DNA of 64,000 bases from Terriglobia bacterium (GTDB lineage: Bacteria; Acidobacteriota; Terriglobia; JAIQFV01), in NCBI GenBank assembly GCA_020073085.1, contig JAIQFV010000014.1:62001-126000 (forward strand), read 5' to 3'. Position 1 is the first letter of the stretch; each line of letters opens with the position of its first letter. Under the pieces are notes generated by a model that saw only the letters and a list, made by a program, of their open reading frames with translations, was not told where the DNA came from and made no database searches. The translations under genes and the position numbers were made by a program. This document shows positions 50,340 to 59,610 of the stretch, in pieces.

Positions 50340-52754
50340 ATGGTGCACATGAAATCTTTGATCAGGATGGCACTCTGGGTGGGCTTTATTTGGTTGGCCT
50401 TCTCCCCGGCAATGGCACAATCTCAACAGGAACAGAAACCTCCGGCCCAGGGAGCGGCTCAAGAAAAGAAAGCGGGGAAGGAAGAGCCCCCCAAGAAAAA
50501 GATGAAGAAGGTCCACACCCTCTTTGGGGATGTTTGGGTGGAGGACACCGGTGAGCCGGAGCAGACACCCCCTGGGGTGAAACCTGAACCCGCGGCGCCG
50601 ACCCCGCCCGGTTCACCTGCGCAGCCTTTGGCGGACCAATCTCCCAAGGCCCCCGTTGGGGATGCGGTTGCTGCTCCTCAATCGCCGCAGTCAAAGCCGA
50701 AACCAGAGACCGGAGGGACTCAACAGCCTGTTCCGGGAGAAAAGAGGCCTGAGTCGGTATCGCCCCCATTGACACCCGGTTCCACCCAGGCCCCTGCTAC
50801 GACCCCAACACAAACGGCACCCCGTACCCCCTCCTCGCCCCCCATTACGGGTGCTTCGCTGGTTTTCAACAACGCGGATCTGATTCAGGTCGTCCAGGTG
50901 ATCGCCAACCTGCTCCATCTCAACTACGTCCTTGACCCGGGTGTAAAAGGATCCGTGACGATTACAACCATGGGCGATATCTCCAGTGCGGACTTGATGC
51001 AGATCCTCCAGACATTGCTCCGCATTAACGGCTCTACGGCCATCCAAACCGGCAACTTATGGCAGATTGTGCCCCTTAAGTCGGTACATCAGATTCCGAT
51101 TCGAATGGAGCACCCGGGCGACAAGCCGCTGTCAGCAGGGGATGAAATGGTGACAGAGATCGTCCCTATGCAGTTTGTTACCGCCGCGGACATGAGCAAG
51201 CTCCTCAAGGAATTTCTCTCGGACGCCGGGTCAATCGTCAGCCACGATCGCGGGAACATCCTTATTCTCACGGACGCCAGCCGCAACATGTCGAGACTGC
51301 TGGATTTAATTCGGACCTTCGACTCGGATGCCCTTCAGAACCAGCGGCTCCAGATGTTTACTGTGAAGAACAACTCGGCACGGTCAATCATCGAGGATTT
51401 GAAGAGTATTTTTTCAGCTTACGCGATGAGCGACAAGGACTCCGCCATCCGGTTCGTCCCACTCGACCGCCTCAATGCCGTTCTGGTGGTGGCGCCCAAC
51501 CCGGCCACCTTCGATGTGGTGGAACAGTGGATTGATAAGCTCGACCAGCCCGCTCAGATCGCAGGGATAAGGAACTACGTTTATCATTTGCAATATGCCA
51601 AGGCAGGCGTGATCCGGGGTATGTTGAGCGAGTTGTACGGTTCGGTCATTACCAAGGAAGCGCCCGGGGTAGGTCGGCCGGAACCTGCGGCCGTTGCAAC
51701 GCCTTCTCTCACAGCGGGAATGTCCACCAGTACCATCCTGGCGCAGGGGAATTCGCCGGAAAGGGTTCAGCAGAAGGAAAGGGAAGTCTATGGTTTTCAA
51801 GGCAATATCAAGATTGTTTCCGACGATACCAACAACATGTTGATCATTCAAGCGACCCCACAAGACTATGACTTGATTGAACAAACACTCCACCAGATCG
51901 ACATTCTCCCGCTCCAGGTGTTGATCGAAGCACAAATTTTTCGCGTCGACCTGTCGCACGATTTTTCATTGGGAATTGAATATTCCCTGCAACAGCGGGG
52001 CACTGCCCCGGGCGGCACTAAACCGCTCGCCGACTTTACGGGAGGGATCCTCAGCGGCTCCATGGTGATCATGAATGCAAGTGCCCGGGAGCTTTTCGCC
52101 AAGGTCACAGCGAGCGAGAATCGGACGCGTGCCAAGACGCTCTCGGCGCCCTCCATCCTGGTCAGCGATAATATGGAGGCCCGAATCCAGGTCGGTGTGT
52201 CCATCCCCACCCTCAGTTCGTCGGGCTTTTCACCGGGGTCGACCAACGTGGTCTTTAACACCGTGCAAAATGTGGACACCGGTGTCATCCTGTCGGTGAC
52301 CCCCCATGTCAACGCCAGCGGCCTGGTCGGTCTGAGAGTCACCCAGGAGGTGAGTTCTCCGGTGCCCCCGCCGGCCGGAGTCACCAACATATCCCCCTCC
52401 ATCAACCGCAGTTCGGCCTCCACCACTTTCGTCATCAAAGACGGAGAAACCATGGCCATTGCGGGGATTATCACTGAGGATAAAGAGCTCACCCGCACCC
52501 GGATTCCCCTCCTGGGCGATATCCCGATCGTGGGGGGCGCTTTTGGAAGCACGAATTGGACGAATAAGCGCAGCGAATTGATCATTTTCATCACACCGCA
52601 TGTCGTAACGACCCTGGACCGGGCCAAGGTCGTCACAGATTCTTTTAAAGAAGAAATGAAGAATTTGACCAGCGAGATTCAAAGCAAGAATCGAGCGCAT
52701 CACGCTGCCTGGGATAAGGTGAAGCCGCCCGTGCCACCCCCCACTCAGCCATGA
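50340..52754 (+). CDS. gspD: Type II secretion secretin GspD
   Basis: An 804-residue outer-membrane secretin. After a signal peptide (cleavage near AMAQS) comes a Pro/Gln/Lys-rich segment of about 150 residues containing VHTLFGDVWVEDT at about 58-70. N domains follow (ASLVFNNADLIQVVQVIANLL, ITTMGDISSADLMQILQTLL), then the C-terminal secretin domain with VQNVDTGVILSVTPHVN, TFVIKDGETMAIAGII and LLGDIPIVGGAFGS, ending in SELIIFITPHVV. The multimer forms the pore. AGGAG before ATG 50340 fits. It is the last gene of the operon; a stem without T-run (52761-52790) lies after it. Confidence 0.94.
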   Translation: MVHMKSLIRMALWVGFIWLAFSPAMAQSQQEQKPPAQGAAQEKKAGKEEPPKKKMKKVHTLFGDVWVEDTGEPEQTPPGVKPEPAAPTPPGSPAQPLADQSPKAPVGDAVAAPQSPQSKPKPETGGTQQPVPGEKRPESVSPPLTPGSTQAPATTPTQTAPRTPSSPPITGASLVFNNADLIQVVQVIANLLHLNYVLDPGVKGSVTITTMGDISSADLMQILQTLLRINGSTAIQTGNLWQIVPLKSVHQIPIRMEHPGDKPLSAGDEMVTEIVPMQFVTAADMSKLLKEFLSDAGSIVSHDRGNILILTDASRNMSRLLDLIRTFDSDALQNQRLQMFTVKNNSARSIIEDLKSIFSAYAMSDKDSAIRFVPLDRLNAVLVVAPNPATFDVVEQWIDKLDQPAQIAGIRNYVYHLQYAKAGVIRGMLSELYGSVITKEAPGVGRPEPAAVATPSLTAGMSTSTILAQGNSPERVQQKEREVYGFQGNIKIVSDDTNNMLIIQATPQDYDLIEQTLHQIDILPLQVLIEAQIFRVDLSHDFSLGIEYSLQQRGTAPGGTKPLADFTGGILSGSMVIMNASARELFAKVTASENRTRAKTLSAPSILVSDNMEARIQVGVSIPTLSSSGFSPGSTNVVFNTVQNVDTGVILSVTPHVNASGLVGLRVTQEVSSPVPPPAGVTNISPSINRSSASTTFVIKDGETMAIAGIITEDKELTRTRIPLLGDIPIVGGAFGSTNWTNKRSELIIFITPHVVTTLDRAKVVTDSFKEEMKNLTSEIQSKNRAHHAAWDKVKPPVPPPTQP

Positions 52755-53397
52755 TAGAGCAGGGGCGCCCCGACCCGCCAGAGCGCCCCTAAAGCCTTCC
52801 TCAGCGCCTCCTGCGTTTTTTGCGGTGAATAGAGATTTACTCCGCCCTCACCTGAATAAAATCTCAAAAAATGAGATTCTTTCCGTCTCAATCATTGATT
52901 GTGTAATGTAGGTTTACCAGTCGTTCCGCCGGATAAAGGCTGTCAAATCACTGAAAAGCGCTTGACAACTGAAAACGAAGGATGTTACATTCGGCGGGAA
53001 TTTCGAGGCTTCACCTCACTGTTGTTCATGAGTCCAACTTTATAGCGGGTATTTTTGACAAAATTCTTGAAGTTGTGACTCAGGGTAGCGATGAATCGAT
53101 GGTATCTTTCGCACGACAGTTCAGATTCTGGTTCAAGAGGAGGTGAGGCGTCGGAAATTGGCGCGTGATACCACGCTGATTGCGCCAAGCAGCACCCCTT
53201 AAACGCTCCTGGGAAGCCTTTGGGGCGATTTCCTGAATCAGCGGCGCAATTCAACTTTTTTACGGTCCCGGCAATACCCCCGAAACCTTGGGGCGAAACA
53301 ATCAATCCCTTCGAGTAAAATCTAATCCGTCTGCCGATCTTACAGTTTGGATAGGAGGGCGGATCAATTGCCCATATTAAACAAAAGGAGAAACGAG
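52755..53397. other. Intergenic region after gspD with stem and promoter candidate
   Basis: Stem AGGGGCGC/GCGCCCCT at 52761-52768 and 52783-52790; a palindrome AATCTCAAAAAATGAGATT near 52858-52876. TTGACA at 52962-52967 with TACATT at 52986-52991 (18-base spacing) is a possible sigma-70 promoter for the following gene, about 400 bases upstream. A minus-strand frame here (52985-53305) shows no family sequence. Confidence 0.45.
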
Positions 53398-55032
53398 ATG
53401 TCCTTAAGAAAATTAACTCTAGTTGCGCTTGCCCTCACGTTCCTGCTGACGGGCGCAACCCTGTTTGCCCAACAGGTACCGCACTTCGTCCTTAGCGGCA
53501 CGCAGACAGTGGTTCGTCAGCACGGTCAGACGGAAGTTCTCGGTGACCTGACGCTGACATGCGACGTGGCTGGAACATTTCCAACCAATTCCACATTTTC
53601 AGTCATTTATGCCCCGGTGGCGGGTCTTGTGAACGCCAACTCCTCCAACCTTTTCACCAACGCGAGTGCCCAGGCGGTCAACGCCCGCGCAGCTCACGTG
53701 GAGAGTGAACCCGCGACCACTACGATCGTTATTGGAACCGTATCCTTGAACACGGTACTCACCAATAGCATTACCGTGCAGGTGTCCGGCACGGCTGCAA
53801 CAGGCGACATCATCCGCATCATGGGAATTCGTGCGAACATTGCGGGTGCGAGCTTGCCGCCTGCCACCTCCGTCAATGGCACCATCATTGCGATCCCACC
53901 GAACGCCTTCCAGATCGACAACGTGACGACGTTCCCGGTGGCCTTCGTATTGGATGAAATCAGGGTTGACGTCTCCCCGGCAGATCCTATTTTGGCTTGC
54001 GAGCCGGGCTTCTGCCAAACCGATTCCATCGACATCACGGAGAAGTTCCCCTCGGCCTTGACTACGGTCACCGATGAGAACGACATCCAGCACACGCCGA
54101 GCGGAGTCGGAGCCACCAATGGACCGCCGAAACTGGCCACCAATGGGACGCAGTTGATCGTCACGATTGCCGGGGTTCCTCCCGGAGTCGAAGTGCTCTT
54201 CAATGGTTCTTCCGATATCGTGGGCAATTTGTCGCTAACGGCTGTGGGGGCGACTACTTTCGAAAACACCTCAGCGACAACCCCCGCGAGCACTACCTTC
54301 ACCTTCGCGGTTACGAATGACGATATCAACATCTCAGAACAGATAAGACTATTCTTCGAGTTCTGCCCGACGTCTGATATTCCTGCTCCTCCCGTGCTCT
54401 CGACGATTACAGGACAGGTGACTCTGGGTCCGAATAAGTCCGGCACCTTCAACACCACCGTGACTTCAGCCAACATTCTGAGCTTCGTAAAGAATCTCCA
54501 GAATACTCCTCCGGATCCGATCGGATCGCTGGCGAATTGCGTTACGAATTTACTCTGTAAGTTCATTTCGACAGCAACCGGTGCAGTGCCCGGTGGCGGC
54601 TATGACACGGGTCTTGCCATCGCCAACACCAGCACGGACATCTTCGGAGATTTTGGTGCCACTCCGCAGACGGGTGTGTGCCGTATGTTCCTGTTTGGTT
54701 CGGGCGGCACTAGCGCCAACATCAACAGCACAACGAAGCCGGTCTTCACGACTCCGTTGGTTACAAGCGGCACCAGCGCGGTGTTTGATGCCAAGTTCAC
54801 CGCGGGTGTGGGCGCTGGATTCCAGGGCTATAGCATCATCCAGTGCGACTTCCAATTCGCTCACGCGGAAGCCATTATCGCGGATCAGCAGTTCTCGACC
54901 TTCTCACATGGTTACGACTGCTTGATTCTCCCGGATGTCAACGTGGCCGGACCCCGCTCTGCCGATCCTCAGAACTTCAACAGGCAGGAAGGTGCTGGCG
55001 AATCCTTGGGTCAGAAGAGGGCCCACCGCTAG
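53398..55032 (+). CDS. Large secreted beta-rich protein
   Basis: A 544-residue secreted protein (signal peptide MSLRKLTLVALALTFLLTGATLFAQ). Low in charge, rich in Thr/Ser/Asn, with two small cysteine clusters (CEPGFCQ, FCPTSD and later CVTNLLC). The C-terminal part has GGYDTGLAIANTSTDIFG and VCRMFLFG, a pattern I associate with acidobacterial extracellular proteins. No enzyme motif seen. AAAGGAG before ATG 53398 fixes the start; the frame back to 53347 is not needed. A candidate type II secretion substrate because it follows that operon, which is only positional. An intrinsic terminator follows. Confidence 0.65.
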   Translation: MSLRKLTLVALALTFLLTGATLFAQQVPHFVLSGTQTVVRQHGQTEVLGDLTLTCDVAGTFPTNSTFSVIYAPVAGLVNANSSNLFTNASAQAVNARAAHVESEPATTTIVIGTVSLNTVLTNSITVQVSGTAATGDIIRIMGIRANIAGASLPPATSVNGTIIAIPPNAFQIDNVTTFPVAFVLDEIRVDVSPADPILACEPGFCQTDSIDITEKFPSALTTVTDENDIQHTPSGVGATNGPPKLATNGTQLIVTIAGVPPGVEVLFNGSSDIVGNLSLTAVGATTFENTSATTPASTTFTFAVTNDDINISEQIRLFFEFCPTSDIPAPPVLSTITGQVTLGPNKSGTFNTTVTSANILSFVKNLQNTPPDPIGSLANCVTNLLCKFISTATGAVPGGGYDTGLAIANTSTDIFGDFGATPQTGVCRMFLFGSGGTSANINSTTKPVFTTPLVTSGTSAVFDAKFTAGVGAGFQGYSIIQCDFQFAHAEAIIADQQFSTFSHGYDCLILPDVNVAGPRSADPQNFNRQEGAGESLGQKRAHR

Positions 55033-55064
55033 TTCTTAAGGTACATCTCAGCAATACAATTCGA

Positions 55065-55095
55065 GGGGTAGCCTACGGGCTACCCCTATTTTTTT
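55065..55095 (+). terminator. Intrinsic terminator after the secreted protein gene
   Basis: GGGGTAGCC (55065-55073) pairs perfectly with GGCTACCCC (55078-55086) around a TACG loop, followed by TATTTTTTT. Strong intrinsic terminator 33 bases after the stop codon. Confidence 0.93.
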
Positions 55096-55322
55096 GAGAC
55101 GGTGGAACTCCGGTAACAGAAGAGTTTCACCGCCGAGTTCGCAGAGGGCGCAGAGTTCTTCAGGCAGGGATCGCTGGACGGGTCAGTTGACCTTGTGCGA
55201 TGATGATAAAGGACGGGGGCCGATACGAAAGGAAACTCGAAGTCGGCGGGAGTAAGGTGTCTTCCCCTATCTCGACCTTTGCGCGCTTTGCGGTTGAATT
55301 TATGGGATAACACTTTTCCACA

Positions 55323-56144
55323 ATGAAAAAAAATCTGTTGCTCCTTATAGGCGTGTTGAGCTTCTTTCTCGTTTTTTTCCTGGCCCCCGTAATTCGCGCC
55401 GGGGACAATCCCCTGGAAACGCAACTCCGCGCCCGGGTGACCGAGTTTTGGACGGCTTGGTCCCGGGGTGAGACCGAAAAAGTGAATCTTCTGGTCCGGG
55501 AGGGAGATCGCCAGGCTTTCGCCAATGTTCGACGATACGAGATCAAGGAGTTTAAGATTGAGTCCGTGCAGTTTGGCTCGGATTCCAAGTCCGCCGTGGT
55601 AAGGACACACATCACGCGGACTTTTCCGACGTCGGCGACACCTCTCGTTTGGACGCTCGAAAATCAATGGGTTTATGAAAAGGGGGATTGGTACCTTCAA
55701 TTCGCACAGAACAAACAGCCTGCGGGCCAGGAGGGAGAGGGTCCCTCCCTTTTCCGGTCCGGTCCGACCCCTTCCCAGCCGCCGCCTCCAAACGACATCG
55801 TCTTTGATTCCACAACTTACGATTTCGGGGCCGTGACGGCCAGCGCCTCGCTTCAACATGTTTTTTCATTTGAGAACCGGGGGAAGCGGACCCTGAGACT
55901 GGTCCGCTTGGCTTCGCCCTGCCAGGGACAGCTCGTTACCCCTTCACAGTGCGCTGGAGTGGTGGCCCATTCCGACGCCTCCTTCTTTGCGCCGGGGACA
56001 AAAGGAAAGATCGAAGCGCGGTGGCAGAATGCCTTGACCCCTCAGAAGGTGGACCAAGCCGTCGAGCTTTACTTCAGTAATGGCCAGTCTTTTAGTCTCC
56101 GTTTTGTGGGCACCGTCACAGAGTCGAAGGCGCCGAAACCGTAA
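55323..56144 (+). CDS. Secreted protein with NTF2-like and DUF1573 domains
   Basis: A 273-residue exported protein. Signal peptide to about IRAGD. Residues 30-125 suggest an NTF2-like domain (RVTEFWTAWSRGETEKVNLLV, WTLENQWVYEKGDWYLQF). After a Pro-rich linker, residues about 160-265 form an Ig-like DUF1573 domain beginning YDFGAVTASASLQHVFSFENRG. DUF1573 domains usually occur in surface or periplasmic proteins of unknown role. Start is the first ATG after CACTTTTCCACA; no clear Shine-Dalgarno. It lies between a terminator and a REP-like element. Confidence 0.72.
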   Translation: MKKNLLLLIGVLSFFLVFFLAPVIRAGDNPLETQLRARVTEFWTAWSRGETEKVNLLVREGDRQAFANVRRYEIKEFKIESVQFGSDSKSAVVRTHITRTFPTSATPLVWTLENQWVYEKGDWYLQFAQNKQPAGQEGEGPSLFRSGPTPSQPPPPNDIVFDSTTYDFGAVTASASLQHVFSFENRGKRTLRLVRLASPCQGQLVTPSQCAGVVAHSDASFFAPGTKGKIEARWQNALTPQKVDQAVELYFSNGQSFSLRFVGTVTESKAPKP

Positions 56145-56230
56145 GATACGCGATGAGGGATAAGAAGGGACAGCCCCCGACTTTAGAGCAATTTCGAATT
56201 CGAAACTAATGAAAGAAAGGGACAAAGAAA

Positions 56231-56504
56231 GGGACAGACACCTAAATTTAAGCGGTTCCGAGGCCAATGTGAGTAAGGTGTCAGTCCCTGGATTTCTTTG
56301 TTCTTCAATAAACGTCAAGTAATTCCTCGCAATAATCCGTAAAGCACGTTCTCTCAGCTCGAACTCCTTGTTCCACAGTGTCTTGCCCTCGGGAATTCCG
56401 GGCACTAACCTACTAGAAAAGGACAAGAAGCGATTCAATCGTAATGGGACAGACACTAACTTTATAAGGAGTTTCGAAGTCAATGCGCGGAAAGTGTCAG
56501 TCCC
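56231..56504. mobile_element. Pair of REP/MITE-like palindromic repeats with a degenerate transposase remnant
   Basis: Copy 1 is at 56231-56288 and copy 2 at 56446-56504. Both begin GGGACAGACAC and end with GTGTCAGTCCC, an inverted pair about 58 bases long, with different interiors. Between them the minus strand reads WNKEFELRERALRIIARNYL, compatible with the C-terminus of a REP-associated (Y1/RAYT-type) transposase that has decayed. No intact transposase is present. The next gene's promoter may lie inside this element. Confidence 0.65.
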
Positions 56505-56566
56505 CAAGTGTTACTGCAGTTTTCGTGAAAACAGATCTCAATGAATTGAAAGGGTATGGGTTTCCA

Positions 56567-59131
56567 ATGCACCTAAGAAATTTGCATTCAAAGTCTCATC
56601 GCTGGACAAGGGTGACGTGCATCGCTTTCGCATGCTTGGCTTGGGCGGTCCTCACACCGGCTCAGACTCAGAATACCGTCTATTTTGCGGACATCGTCCA
56701 CGGCGGCTCGGGCTCACCGTTCCAGACAATTCTCCAATTGTTCAATGCGTCAGACCAGGGGGTGACGGGAACCCTCAGTATATTTCAGGACAACGGAGCG
56801 CCTTTCAATCTGGGTCTCAAAGACTCTCAGACCGGTAATGCCTTGACGCCCACTTCACCTGGGGTATTCAGTGTTTCAATTCCCGCGCGGGGTGTGAAAG
56901 CCGTTGTCACGACGGGCTCCCAGTCGGTACAGGCAGGCTGGGTCCAGGTGACTTCCACGTCCTCTAAATTGAATGGCAATGTCGTATTTCAACAACTGGA
57001 CAGCGTGGGGAATCTTCTGTCTCAGACGGGGGTAGGGAACTCGCCTGCCATCTCCTCTCTAACAGGTTTCCTGGAGAAGTCCTCCACCGTGAATACAGGC
57101 ATCGCATTGGCGAATCCATCTTCAACCGCGACGGTGCAGGTCACCCTCCAGGTCACGGGGCCCGATGGGCTGGTCACACTCAGCCCATTTACCTTTTCTC
57201 TTGCTCCCCTTCAACACATTGCGCAGTTCCTGGAACAGTTTCCACCGTTTGCGAACGTGGGAGGCACGGTGGGCACCCTGGCCGTCTCGGCAAGTGGGAA
57301 CATCATCGGAACGTTTTTGAGGCAGGATCGGGGCCAGCTGACCACCGTCCCGCTATTCGCTGGAACGGCGCTGGTTCCCACCATCCTCAGCATCTCTCCT
57401 ACTTCGGGCAGTACAGACACCACGGTCACCATCACCGGAGCGAGTTTTGATACCAACAATATTGCCAGCAACCATGTGACCTTCAACGGCGTCAATGCGC
57501 TGGTCGTGAGCGGAACGGCCACCACGCTGGTAGTCACCGTTCCCCCGGGCCTTCCCGCCCAAACGGTGCCCGTCGTGGTCACCGCGAACGGGGGATCGAG
57601 CAACAGTGTCAATTTCACCGCCACCGCAGGGTTTGCAGTGCCGGTCATAAATTCGCTCGACCCGCCGGCTGTGTTGGCCGGCTCCGACACAACGAATGTG
57701 ACCATCAATGGGGCGAACTTCGGAACAGTTCAGGAGGGCGCCGCAGTTCGGTTCGGAGCGTCGGCAACCACCTTCACGAACCCTGCCTTGCAGGTGGTCA
57801 GTTCCACGAAAGCCATTATGACCTTGACGTCGGATCTATTGGGACAGGTTGGAAGCTTCTTTGTGACCTTTGTAAACCCGAGAAACAGTCTGTTCAACGA
57901 CAACCTATCAAATCCGATGTCCTTCCAGGTGTCGAATCAGATTGCGACCCAGCCGCCGACCATCACCAGTGTCGATCCGACTTCTGCCCACGTGGGAGAA
58001 CGTGTGACCATTGCCGGAACCAACTTTGATCCGATCAATACGTCTAACAACATCGTCCGGTTCAATGGCGTCCAAGCAGCCTCACTCCTCTCCGCCACCG
58101 GGACACAGATTGCAGTCGCTGTACCGGGGGGGGCAACCACAGGGCCGTTGACGGTGACCACGAGTGGATTGACCAGCAATGCTGTGAACTTCACCGTTTT
58201 GCTCCCTCTCGCCCTTCGCACCATACCCGTCGGAGCCGCTCCCGCCAAGGTGGCCATCGACCCGGTTCTTAATCAGGCCCTCGTGACCGATAGTAACCCT
58301 GGATCGATTTCCTCAGGTGCAACCAACGCCGTCACCTTTGTGGATATCGCGAGCGCGTCTGTACTCACCACGATCTCCGTTGCTGCCGAGAATCCCCTGG
58401 GAATCGCTATTTTTGGCCGGCAGGCTTTTGTTGCCAATTTCCCCGGATTGACTCCAACGAGGAACCTGAGTGTTCTCAACCTTGACGCGCGAACCTTCCA
58501 GGCCCTGATCGATGTGAGCAGCCTGGGAGGACGCCCGTTCAATCTGGCGGTCGATTCGGCCAATGGCAATGCCGTAATTACGGACAATTCGCTGCATGTG
58601 GGCGTGTTAAACTTTGCCACAGGGCAAACTGTTTCATTTCTCGTGAGCACACCGTATGACGTGGCGATATACAACCCCTCTCCCACTGTGGACTGGGCCT
58701 TGATTTCGGATTTTTCCGAAGGGAAGCTCGTCATCTTCGATTTGCTCACACAGACCCAAAAGACCACGATTGCCGTGGGACGCAGCCCGCAAGGAATCGC
58801 CGTGAATCCCGGCACGGGCCTGGCCGTGGTCGCAAACAGCGGCGATAACACGGTGTCCATTGTTAACCTGAACACGCTGACAGTGGTGGGGACGGTCACC
58901 GTTGGATCCAGCCCGAATTACGCGGCGGTGGATACGACGCGTAATCGGGCCGTCGTGACCAACAACCTTGATGGCTCGATCTCGGTGATTGATCTGACAA
59001 GCAAGGCCGTCACGGCAACACTTTCGACCGGAGGGAATAACCCCACCGGCGTTGCGATTAGTCCCAATGCCAACCTGGCTCTCGTGACGAACCAGGGCTC
59101 CGGCACCCTGGCGTTCATTGCCTTGCCGTAG
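56567..59131 (+). CDS. Secreted multidomain protein with IPT/TIG and YVTN propeller repeats
   Basis: An 854-residue exported protein. Signal peptide MHLRNLHSKSHRWTRVTCIA... to about TPAQT. Residues about 25-260 are a beta-rich domain (TVYFADIVHGGSGSPFQTIL). Three IPT/TIG Ig-like domains follow: PTILSISPTSGSTDTTVTIT, PVINSLDPPAVLAGSDT and PPTITSVDPTSAHVGERVTI. The C-terminal 300 residues form a YVTN-type beta-propeller (LGIAIFGRQAFVAN, GIAVNPGTGLAVVANSGDN, GVAISPNANLALVTNQGSG). Such proteins are usually adhesive or structural on the cell surface. ATG 56567 is chosen; the frame extends to 56483 inside the REP-like element. Confidence 0.8.
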   Translation: MHLRNLHSKSHRWTRVTCIAFACLAWAVLTPAQTQNTVYFADIVHGGSGSPFQTILQLFNASDQGVTGTLSIFQDNGAPFNLGLKDSQTGNALTPTSPGVFSVSIPARGVKAVVTTGSQSVQAGWVQVTSTSSKLNGNVVFQQLDSVGNLLSQTGVGNSPAISSLTGFLEKSSTVNTGIALANPSSTATVQVTLQVTGPDGLVTLSPFTFSLAPLQHIAQFLEQFPPFANVGGTVGTLAVSASGNIIGTFLRQDRGQLTTVPLFAGTALVPTILSISPTSGSTDTTVTITGASFDTNNIASNHVTFNGVNALVVSGTATTLVVTVPPGLPAQTVPVVVTANGGSSNSVNFTATAGFAVPVINSLDPPAVLAGSDTTNVTINGANFGTVQEGAAVRFGASATTFTNPALQVVSSTKAIMTLTSDLLGQVGSFFVTFVNPRNSLFNDNLSNPMSFQVSNQIATQPPTITSVDPTSAHVGERVTIAGTNFDPINTSNNIVRFNGVQAASLLSATGTQIAVAVPGGATTGPLTVTTSGLTSNAVNFTVLLPLALRTIPVGAAPAKVAIDPVLNQALVTDSNPGSISSGATNAVTFVDIASASVLTTISVAAENPLGIAIFGRQAFVANFPGLTPTRNLSVLNLDARTFQALIDVSSLGGRPFNLAVDSANGNAVITDNSLHVGVLNFATGQTVSFLVSTPYDVAIYNPSPTVDWALISDFSEGKLVIFDLLTQTQKTTIAVGRSPQGIAVNPGTGLAVVANSGDNTVSIVNLNTLTVVGTVTVGSSPNYAAVDTTRNRAVVTNNLDGSISVIDLTSKAVTATLSTGGNNPTGVAISPNANLALVTNQGSGTLAFIALP

Positions 59132-59207
59132 CGGTGCGTTGGAGGGCATGCGGCGTTCCATGGGGATTCGTCTGTGCCCTAATGATGAAGCGTATTGAGT
59201 TTTTGAG

Positions 59208-59249
59208 GGCGCTCTCGTTGCATTGATAAGAACGGGAGCGCCTTTTTTT
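59208..59249 (+). terminator. Intrinsic terminator after the IPT/YVTN protein gene
   Basis: GGCGCTC (59208-59214) pairs with GAGCGCC (59236-59242), followed by seven T. The remaining gap up to 59610 shows no gene and presumably carries the promoter of the sugar-nucleotide operon. Confidence 0.85.
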
Positions 59250-59610
59250 GTGACCGCTGGAACGCGGACGGATATCAGGGCGGTGGGATTGGAGATTCTC
59301 GGCTTGGGCCCTAGCTCTCAAATGGTCAGGCGCTGGAAGTGATTAAGATTCACGCCGAGCATGCGAGGGATAGGATATGGCCGGTCCCTCACTATGGCGT
59401 GCAGGAAACTCTCGTGCTTGACCACATTGGTTTGTATTGAGATGATGTATTGTTTTATTTGGCCCCGATGTTCGCGGCCTTGCCACGCATAATGCGGAGT
59501 CATGATATTTCGTGAGTCCTCAAGAGAATTATCGAAAGCCGGGCTTCTGATTCAACAGTGAGTGGGAACTTGATCTTCGAATAGAGACGGCTTTGGACCC
59601 AAGGAAAACG

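Noticed and set aside
52985-53305. 106-residue minus-strand frame upstream of the secreted-protein gene
   Set aside because: No recognisable domain, no ribosome site, and it covers a likely promoter region.
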